DNA from: Butyrivibrio sp. NC2002
GTDB taxonomy: Bacteria > Bacillota > Clostridia > Lachnospirales > Lachnospiraceae
Reading direction: 5' to 3'
Assembly: GCF_000702265.1 (NCBI RefSeq)
Contig: NZ_JNKZ01000004.1
Span: 124,001-188,000 of the forward strand
DNA: 64,000 nt
The notes under the pieces were generated by a model. It had not been told where the DNA came from and made no database searches. It saw only the letters and a list, made by a program, of their open reading frames with translations. The position numbers were made by a program, and so were the translations under genes. This document shows positions 1 through 9,700 of the stretch, one piece after another; positions within the stretch are counted from its first letter, which is position 1; the number at the start of each line of letters is the position of its first letter.

Positions 1-112
1 CTCTTCTGCAGGTGTCTCTTCTGCAGGTGTCTCCTCTGCAGGTGCTTCCTCTGCAGGTGTCTCTTCTGCAGGTGTCTCCTCTGCAGGTGCTTCCTCAGCA
101 GGAGTTTCCTCT
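1..112 (-). repeat. 15-bp in-frame tandem repeat encoding AEETP/AEEAP
   Basis: Seven or more copies of a 15-bp unit (ctcttctgcaggtgt on the plus strand) with a few third-base changes lie at the extreme left edge, inside the coding region. The unit length is a multiple of three, so copy-number change would lengthen or shorten the stalk without a frameshift. A similar but more diverged block lies at about 11090-11220 in the giant paralogue. Confidence 0.85.
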
Positions 113-447
113 ACCTGTTCTTCTTCAGAAGCAGTGAGTTCTTCGGGAGTCTCTTCTTCAGGTTCTTCTACCTCTTCTTCGGGAGCCTCTTCGGCAGGTT
201 CTTCAACCTCCTCTTCAGGCTCTTCTTCAATAGGCTCCTCTACCTCTTCAGCCTCTTCTTCGGCTTCGATGTCTCCCAAAAGATCTGCCTCATCTTCTAT
301 AGTGTCATTTTCATCAATGGAATCAGCCAGCATAGATTCATCTTCTGTGGCACGAACACCGATACTGTTGTAATCGGATCCGAAGGTTGTAAATATTAAA
401 ACCATTGCCAAGATCATTGCCAGCTTTCTAAAGAAAGATTTACGCAT
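1..447 (-). CDS. Secreted acidic repeat surface protein, N-terminal part (runs off left edge)
   Basis: The first 149 codons are visible; the gene continues past the left edge. The protein starts MRKSFFRKLAMILAM, a basic n-region and hydrophobic core ending near GVRA, so it should be exported. The segment FGSDYNSIGVRATEDE is identical to the same part of the giant protein at 704-11509, so the two are neighbouring paralogues. After about residue 50 it is almost only Glu, Pro, Thr and Ala, ending in AEETP/AEEAP repeats, which probably form an extended stalk. The start is supported by an AAGGGGGAA ribosome site upstream of the ATG at 447. The rest of the protein is not visible; by analogy it may carry MBG or InlB-like repeats, but that is inference. 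Confidence 0.85.
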   Translation of the reverse strand, partial: MRKSFFRKLAMILAMVLIFTTFGSDYNSIGVRATEDESMLADSIDENDTIEDEADLLGDIEAEEEAEEVEEPIEEEPEEEVEEPAEEAPEEEVEEPEEETPEELTASEEEQVEETPAEEAPAEETPAEETPAEEAPAEETPAEETPAEE

Positions 448-543
448 ATGCAATTCCCCCTTCTTAAGAATACATATAACTACTGTGTATAATTATTATA
501 AGAAATATTCTTTCAAAAATGCGTACGAAAAATGATTAGTTTC

Positions 544-565
544 CTTCAAAACTCGTACTTGACAA
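544..565 (+). promoter_or_regulatory. Copy 1 of recurring 22-bp intergenic element (TCGTACTTGACAA core)
   Basis: This 22-bp stretch is identical to 11605-11626, and 19 of 21 bases match 15447-15467. Here there is no plus-strand gene downstream and no good -10 box at 17 bp, unlike copy 2. It lies about 100 bp upstream of the minus-strand surface gene starting at 447, a distance similar to the other two copies from their minus-strand genes. It may be a regulator-binding site or a duplicated promoter fragment. Confidence 0.5.
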
Positions 566-647
566 TCCATTTTGTTAACGAACAGTTTATAGTTTCTTTA
601 GAATTAGGGATATCCTGTTAGCCTGTCCTTACATACACGAAAGGATT

Positions 648-683
648 TTTGCAAAGAAAATACCCCGCATCTCTGCGGGGTAT
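648..683 (-). terminator. Rho-independent terminator of the giant surface-protein gene
   Basis: The perfect 10-bp stem ATACCCCGCA / TGCGGGGTAT with a 4-base loop is followed on the minus strand by TTTCTTT. It lies 20 bp past the stop codon. Confidence 0.9.
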
Positions 684-703
684 CTCTGTGTTATGAGAAA
701 TTA

Positions 704-3700
704 TTATTTATCCATTTCTCTGCGTTTTTTTCCTGTTGCAAGAATTGTTGCCATAGCACCTGCTGCTATAAGTACAACCAGCACTCTGGATGCATCTGTT
801 GTGTCATCCGTTCCGCCTCGTCTTGCTCCAAGCACGCCTGCTTCTTCAGTTTCTTCAGTTTCTTCTGTTCTCTTTGCTCCGAGAACTGCTGCTTCATCTG
901 CCTGTACATTTGAAGAAGCCTCTACCTGATCATTGCTTGTATTATCATTGTTGTTTGAGGAAGGAGTAGTTACTTTTTTCTTCTTTTCCTTCTTCTTATC
1001 AGGTGTGTCATTTTCCTTAGTAGGTTCTACTGTCAGTGTTCCGAATGCCTTGGTTATATCATAGTTTGTAAGCTTTGTCTGTGCATTACCTTCAGCTATA
1101 TCGAAATCATTAGTTGTTGAACCAACTTCAGTCTGGCTCTTAGTAAATGTGTAAGTAAACTCGTCACCTTCTGCAAGCTGAGGATTAACGGTTACTGTGT
1201 TGTTTGTAAGAGCTGTTCCGTCGTAAACCTTAGTTGCTGAACCGGATATTACATCGACCTTCATAGGAGTAATTGTAAGTGTTCCTTCATTAAGAACAGG
1301 CTCTGCAAACTGATCTGTAACGATGTTGCCATATTCGTCAACAATCTTGAATTCTTCGCTAACAGTCATTGCAAGTATATGGTCTCCAACATCTCTGTAG
1401 TTAACACTGTCACTTACACTTATTCCATATACCTGGAACTTAGCCTCATCGATTTCAACTTCCTTGGTTCCATCTTCAGCATGTACATTTAATGCTCCAA
1501 GTACGGTATCAACAATATCCTTTACTGCATCAATTGCCTTTCCAAGTACTCCGGCTTCTCCCTGTACAGAACCTTCAAGTACATAATCGAAGTCTGCTGC
1601 TGTCCATGTCTTTCCGGTGAATACCTCTTTTCTGTCCTTAATAGTTGCAGTAATCATGAACTTGTTGCCATCAACTCTCTTAGAAATTACAAGAGCACCG
1701 ATTGTATCGTTGATCTTATAGTTGCGAGAGTCTGTACCTTCACCGTATACAATAGTGTATTCGTTTGGCTCAGTTTCAAGTACAGCTTTACCGGTTATTG
1801 TAACTGTAGCCTTATCATCCTTAATGAGTTTTACTTCCACAGGCTGATTGTTATGCTTAGCATCTATTGTGGTTGTATTCTCTGATGTTTTTACTGTAGC
1901 ACCAGCATAAAGAGGTTTTCCATTATAAAGCTGTGTATCAGTATCTGTAGTAATCTCAATTTCTGCAGGTGTTATTGTAAGTGTTCCGGCTTTCTTGGTA
2001 ACACCGGTGAAGCTTGATGTTCTATCCTGACCCTCAGCATTCTTAATCACATAACTATCAACTACGTTATTGCCGGCTGCTGTGTCAGCAACATTGATAA
2101 TATCCTTGGTAGACTTTACAACTGCCTCAACTGTAAATCCTTCAGGAAGTCCTGCAGGAGTAGCATTTACAAGTTCAGCCTTTGTAAGAGCCGTTCCGTC
2201 GTATACCTTCTCGCCGCTTGCAGCTTCAAGCTCAATGGCTGTGTCGTTCTTTCCAATTGTAAGGTTCTGCTTGCTTCCGCTAATGCTGTAGTTAGAATCT
2301 GTAGCCTTAGTCCAGTTAATTGTGTAATCATTGAGCTCAGTACCTTCATCAGTAATTGTTCCGGTAACTGTGATCTCAATTTCTTCATCTCCTACAAGCT
2401 TAACAACGACCGGATTATTTGCATGGTCATCATCTATTACCTGAACGCCGTCAATACCTGTTACTTTAACGGATGCTCCCTTTGTAAGAGGTGTTCCGTC
2501 ATAAGGCTTGGAGCCTTCCTTGGTATCAATTATGATCTCTCGTGCTGTTACTGTTAACTCACCATCAATCTTCTTAATGTTGGTGAAGCTTGCAGTCTGA
2601 TCTTTTCCGCTTGCATCATAGATTACGTATGTATCTACTTTGTTTGCTTCTGTACCTGCATTTGTAATGGTACCGGTAGCTGTTGCCTCAACTGTGAAGT
2701 CTTTAGGAAGTCCATCAAATGCTACAGGATTCTCTTTATCAGATCCGTCAGCAGTGAGCGCTGTTCCATCGTAAACCTTTCCAGCACTGGGTGCTGTAAG
2801 GGTTACAAGAGTATCATCATTAATCGATACAGTAAGCTTTCCTGTTGAAACATCTACAATATTGTAGTTACCTGCATTGTAGTTGCCGAAATCAATATCA
2901 GCATGTGTGTTGTCACTTGAACCTACTTCTGTCTGTGTACCTGTGATTGTAATAGATGCTGTCTCGTCATTTACAAGATCAAAGGTAAATGCCTTTCCAT
3001 TATGATCATCAGGTACAGTAAAGGTCTCATTGCCATCCACGGATACTGTAGCGCCCTTTGTGAGAGCTGATCCGTCATACTTCTTGGTTCCTGCCTTAGT
3101 AGATACTTCAATATTTCTGGGATAGATCGTAAGCGTTCCGTTTTCAGCTTTTACTGTAAAGTTCTCTGTCTTATCTTTATCACCAAGCATGATCGCATAA
3201 TCAGTGATTATGTTGTTGCCATCAGCTGTATCAGCAACTTCTACGACAGGCTTGTCAGAAGATACGGTTGCAACAATTGTGAATCCTTCAGGAAGTCCTT
3301 CAGGTTTATCTGTTACAAGTTCATTCTTCTCAAGTCGTGTTCCATCGTATGTCTTATATGCACTAGCTGCGGTGATGGTGATTACTGTATTGTTCTTGGT
3401 TACTGTAAGGGTTCCAAGTTCTTCCTTGACTGTGTAGTTTTCTTCTGAAACTCCTGCTGCCTTCCAACCAAGGTTGTAAGTATTGTTGCCCTCTTCACCG
3501 CCGACCTCAGTCTGCTTTCCGGTTACCTCAAGGTTATCCTTAAGAGCTGCAATTTCAGCCTTAACCGCGTCACTTACTGTGCCGGTGGGAACGATATCAG
3601 ACTCATCCTTGGTAAGAGGTGTTCCGTCATACTCCTTAGTGTCAGAACCTGTTGATATAGTGATCTCAACTGCTGTTACTTCAAGAGTACCATTAGCCTT

Positions 3701-6700
3701 TTTAAAGTTTGTGAAGCTTGCAGTCTTATCTTCGTTCTTAGCATTCTTGATCACATAACCGTCATCAACTACGTTAGCGGCTGTACCGACGTTTGTGATG
3801 GTTCCGGTAGCTGTAGCCTCTACTGTAAATCCGTCAGGAAGTCCGGTTGCTGTAACCTTCTTGTCACCCGTACCATCTGCTGTAAGAGCTGATCCATCGT
3901 ACTGCTTACTGTCACTGGGAGCTATAAGAGTAATTTCTGTGCCGTTCTCTGTTACAGTGAGTACTCCAAGCTGTTCTGTAATAGTGTAGTTAGTTGATTT
4001 TACATTGCCCCAGGTAATCTCATAGGTATTTTGGCTGTCTCCTACCTCTATCTGCGAACCGGTTGCTGTAATAGTAGCTGTCTCGTTAGCCGCAAATCCT
4101 GTAATACTTGCTTCAGAATTTGTAAGAGCTGTTCCGTCATACTGTTTGCTATCTGAACCTGTTGTTACAGTCAGTTCCTTAGGAGTGATTGTAAGTACGC
4201 CTTTCACCTTAGCTACATTAGGGAAATTCGCAGTCTTATCCTCTCCGCTGGGATCTCTGATGATCCAGCCATCATTAACTACGTTGTTACCTGTGATAGT
4301 TCCGTCTGCATCTGCCTTAGGATTATCCTCTACGTTTGTGATGCTTCCGGTTGCTGTTGCCTCTACTGTAAAGCCTTCAGGAAGACCTGTTGCTGTTACT
4401 TTCTTTTCGCCTGTTCCATCAGCTTTAAGAGGTGTTCCGTCGTATTCCTTGCTGTCACTTGGTGCTGTAAGAATTACATCAGCATCAGATTCAGTAATTG
4501 TAAGTGTTCCGGGTTCTTCAGTTACCGTATAGTTCGTTTCCTTTGCTGTTCCCCACTCGATAGAAACAGTATTGGTTGTAGAACCAACTTCTGTGATAGT
4601 TCCGGTACCTGTTACTGTAGCAGTCTCGCCGTCTACAAGACCGGTGATTTCAGCATCCTTGGTCTCGCATGTAAGAGCCGTTCCGTCGTAAGGCTTAGAA
4701 TCTGATCCGGTCTTAGCAGTTGCTGCTTTAGGATTGATTGTAAGAACTCCGTCTACCTTCTGAACATTTGTAAAGAAGGCGGTTACATCCTGTTCTCCCT
4801 TATAAATCTTGTAGCCGTCATTAACAATGTTGTTACCAACTACTTTACCGTCTTCATCAGCTTTAGGATTATCCGCTACATTTGTGATGCTTCCGGATGC
4901 TGTTGCTTCAGCTGTGAAGGCTGCAGGGAGTCCTTCGACTGTTACATCGCTGTTTGTAAGCGCTGTTCCATCATAGGTCTTGGAATCTGAAGCAGCTATA
5001 AGCTGAATGAGGTCATCATTAGCTGTTACTGTAAGAGTTCCAAGCTCCTCATTTGTTACTTCATAGTTATTCTCAAGAGCTGTGCCGTCCCAAGTAATCT
5101 CATAAGTATTCTCGGTTTCTCCAACATCTGTGATCTTACCTGTTGCATTGATAGTTGCTGTCTCGTTGTTCTTAAGACCTGAAATGCTCTTCTCTTCATT
5201 GTAGCTATGCTCGGTTCCATCATACTCAAATTCCTTGGATCCGGTAGTTACTGTAAGAGGTGCCTTGGTTACTTCAAGAGTTCCATTCTCAAGCTTGATA
5301 TTGCTGAAGTAAGCCTTAACATCATTACCCTCTGAGTCAAGAATCTTGTAGCTTGTGATTTCGTTGTCAGCTGTACCAACATTTGTGACGGTTCCTTCTA
5401 CTACAGCTTCAAGTGTAAGAGCTGAAGGGAAGTTGTCGCTCTTAGTGTATCCACTATCAGTAAGAGCTGTGCCGTCATATACCTTGTCATTGCTGTTTGC
5501 GGTAATAGTAATCTCGGCATCATTGTCTGTTACTGTAAGTGTTCCAAGGTTAGGTGTAATTGTGTAGTTATCTTCCTTAACACTTGCAGCTGTCCAATTG
5601 ATAGTATAAGTATTGTCACTGGATCCCACATCTGTCTGTGAACCGGTTGCTGTAATATTTCTGTTAAGGGCTACTATCTCAGCAGCTACCTTTGTGCTTA
5701 CCTGACCATCAGCTGTAACTGAAGCTTCGTCCTTAGTAAGAGCTGTTCCGTCATATGCCTTGCTGGCTGATCCTGTAGCAACACTGATCGGAACTGCTGT
5801 AACTGTAAGAGTACCATTATAAGTCGCTACGGACTTGAAGTTAGCTGTCTTGTTGTTACCCTCAGCATCTTCGATTTTCCAAGTTTTAATTACGTTGTCT
5901 ACAGAACCAACATCGGTAATTGTTCCTTCACATGTACCAACAATCTCGTATCCTTCAGGGAGCTTCTCACTTCCGCCGAGAACGATTTTGTTAAGTGTAA
6001 GAGCTTCTCCATCGTACTGCTTGGTAGCACTGTCAGCCCTAAGTGTAATCTCAGCTTGAGAAACTGTAAGTGTTCCAAGGCTCTCACCATTTTCTGCAAG
6101 CTCATAGTTAGCAGCACTTGCTGTTCCCCATGTAATTGTATAGGTGTTGTCACTTGTGCCTACTTCGGTCTGTGATCCTGTTGCAACTACTGTTGCAGTC
6201 TCATTATTAACAAGTCCGCTAATAGTTCCGTTGCCTGTAGTCAGAGCTGTTCCGTCATAAGGCTTAGCAGCTGTAGGTGTTGTAACTGTGTACTTAACCT
6301 TGTTAACAGTAAGGGTACCATCAACCTTGGTTGCTTTTGCAAAGTTCTCAGTCTTATCTTCGCCGGCTGAGTTCCTAATTACATATCCGTCATCAACTAC
6401 GTTAGCTGATGTTCCGGCATTGGTCTGTGTGCCGGTTGCTGTAGCTTCTACTGTAAAGCCATTAGGAAGTCCGGATGCTGTTACCTTCTTTTCACCTGTT
6501 CCATTGCAGGTAAGAGCTGTACCATCGTATACCTTGCTGTCACTGGGAGCTGTAAGTGTGATGGTTGCAGTATTCTTCTTAACCTCCAGAGTTCCGAGAT
6601 TCTCGGTTACTGTATAGTTTCTAAGAAGAATTCCAACATTCTGCTCATTCCACTTGTATGTATTAGTGCTGTGTCCAACTTCTGTCTGTGTACCGGTTGC

Positions 6701-9700
6701 TGTTACTGTAGCGCTTTCGCCGTTTACAAAACCGGTTGCAGAAGCTGTAGCATTTGTAAGAGCTGTTCCGTCATATTCCTTTTCAGCCGAACCTGTTGTT
6801 ACAGTTACGGTTGCAGGATTGATTGTGAGCTTAAGTTCATTATTGTCATCAATAGAGAACTCAACTGTAAATGCAATGTCGCTTTCCTTGGCAAAATCGC
6901 CAATTGCAAGAGTCTCAGTGTATGCAATAACGTTTTCATCAGCATCACGCTTTACATTGGTCTCGCTGATTGAAGGACCGGAATAAACGATGTCATCCTT
7001 ATTAAATACATCGTCAGATACAGTTACTTTTGCACCATGTACCTTATCGTTGCCTTCATAGTAATACTTCTCTTTAATACTGAATCCGTTATCAGCATAT
7101 GCCTGTCCGCTGTAAGTCTCTGTTCTTTCAGTTCCCTCGATTACAACGTAGAGCTTAAGAGGCTCATAAACAGCATAAAGAGTATTGATATCAGTATTAA
7201 GTGTCTTGCTTGCTTTGTCTCCGGCTATCCATTCCTGACCGAGTCCTACATACTGTCCCTGTGAACTGTTATTAGGATCAGTATTCCAGCCAACCTGAAC
7301 ATAGCCATCCTTCTCAAAGATCGCGCCCTTAGCTACGATCTTCTGATTAACCTTAAGACCTGAAACAACCACCTGTCCGTTTGTTAATGTCTCACTTACT
7401 CCGGATCTCAGATGTCCGCCGTTAGGATCATACTTGATGTCCACAAGCTCATCAGGTCCGCCTGATGCGCCGGTTTCTACGTACTGAGCTACAACATGTA
7501 CGCAGTGATATGTTTCAGTCTTGGTCTCTCCGTCAATTACTACTTCAATATCTTTATCTACGCCTGCGGCATAAATATCATTATCAATGGTAAATACACC
7601 GTTAGGAAGATAAATTTTTTCTGGCTTATCTCCGACTACCTTCCATCCGATGAAGGAATATCCGCCATTTTCTGTGCGCTTTCCTGTAGGAGGAGCTGCC
7701 AGTACTACAGATGAATTGGTAGCATAATTGTAATCAGGAATATAGGAAGTTGATCCATCCTGATACTGCCCCTTGGCTGCGTACGTGTCGTACCATACTC
7801 TTACAGTACCCTGGTTACGCCATACAGCTCTGAGAGTAACGGGTTCTGTAACCTTACCATACTCAAACTTGGCACCTGTGGAGCCATCTTTATTAACATA
7901 ATACCAACCGATAAGTTCAAATCCGTTCTTCTCAACGCCGTTAATAAGAGTGTTACGTCCAACTTCCTCAGTTGACTTAACATTGAAATATCTATCTGCA
8001 GCGGGCTTATCCTGCATCCATGCAAGTTCGTTAACAAATGTGCCGCCATCTGCATCAAGAGTTACTCTGTACTTAACAGGTTCATAAACACCGTAAATAA
8101 CAATTCCGCCATCAGGCATTGTTGTTGAGAAATCAAAGAGCTTCTCGGGATCCTTTTTGCCTACTTCGCCTTCAGGATCGCCCTGAGGAAGCTTGTACCA
8201 GTTAAAACTATAGCCGGGAATCTCTCTTGATTTATCTCTGTAATCAGTAACTTCCTTTACAGTATCAAGAGGCTTCTCGTAGTAAATATTTTTAATAACC
8301 TTTGTTTCAATAACATCGCCATTGCCGTCAATGATCTTAAAGGTTACGTTATACTGATTTCTCCTGTGGGCAACGTACAGATTATTACCGGTCAATTCGA
8401 CTGATGTTCTAGCAGAACTTGATGTGTCTTGAGGATCTCTACACTTGGGCCATTCTTCCACGTCTTTACTTAAATTGAATGCATAAGCATCAACAGAAAA
8501 TCCGTTGTACTTATTTGTAAAATCGAACGATCCACCGCTGGTGGTTGTAGTGGTGTTATCTGCGTTATTGTTGCTAGGATGATATTTTCCATTTATATCC
8601 ATCTTATAATGACGGATCGTATATCTTCCGGACGCGTTGCTGCTTGAATAGCATGTCCTGTTTACAAGGAATGTATCAAGGAATGTAGTGGTTATTCCTG
8701 ATGCAGAACTACCAGACTTTCCTTCTTTCCATGTACGCTCAGATGGCCACACATAGCTTGAATCAGCCTCAGTAAACTTCTGGCCGTAACGTCCAGTGAA
8801 TTGTCCCGGGAACTGGCCATTTCTGGTATATGTCTGCCAGCCTGACTGATCGTAGCTTAGAGTAGAAATATATCTGGTACCTTGGTATTCTTTCCAGCCA
8901 TAGTTCCAGCCATAGTCATAGCCATAGTAATACCATCTGCCGCCATACTTGGTCAGTTCAACATATTCTTCGTTTACAAGTCCATACTGAGTCTCCCAAT
9001 CGCTAGTACTTGTTGTAGGTGTATATGTATATGTATATCCACCCTGTACATAATACTGGAAGTCTACAGTAATCTCTCTACGAACTTCATAGATATTAAC
9101 AATAGTATTTCCTGATGCATTTACATAGTACTTGCCATCTCTTTCGGTGGCATTCTCGATCTTAACTTCACTCTCAAGCTGAGTATTATACTCAAATCCG
9201 GCCTGAATATACTGATTACGTGTATCTTCTGAGTCGGAAATATACTCTTGTACAGCTTTTCCGGAAACAGTCCTCTGAGGGTTCTCTCTCTGGTACCACC
9301 TATAATCATCGTCATCGTCTGTACGGACCGCGATTACTTCATGACCTTGATACCGACCTTCATAGAACACGATCTCAGCATCAGTTGTGCCTTCAAGCTC
9401 TGTGCTGCTGTAGTAATCCCAACCATCCAGAGTTCTGTTCTGATGCCACTCTACAACTGTGTACTTGGTTGTAGCATTAGGTGACCAGCATGCATACAGC
9501 TTGAGCTCGTTTTTCTCTGTATCCAAAGTAGAAACATTCTGAATAAGAGTGTTCTTCTCTTCATCTGAAAGAGGCTCACGGTCATCACCATCTGAAAGTG
9601 ACCAACCCAAAAACTCATAGCCGGTACGAGTAGGAATCTGAGTTTCGGGAACCTTGGTCAGTACCTTGCCAAGCTTATCGCCTTCCTCAAGGAACTGTGA

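Larger units (their letters stand above)
448..703. promoter_or_regulatory. Intergenic region between the two surface-protein genes
   Basis: The 256 bp hold the terminator of the giant gene (648-683), a copy of the recurring TCGTACTTGACAA element (544-565) and the A/T-rich promoter region of the left-edge gene, with a TATAAT-like box on the minus strand near 490-500. No small gene with a ribosome site was seen. Confidence 0.5.

Noticed and set aside
544..600. LytTR-type direct repeats near the first copy of the 22-bp element
   Set aside because: One good half site (ACAGTTTAT, 582-590) was seen, but no second half at the expected spacing here or near the other copies.
4146..6986. Several plus-strand open frames of 70-130 codons across the MBG repeats
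   Set aside because: They repeat with the MBG period and mirror the minus-strand units; no ribosome sites.
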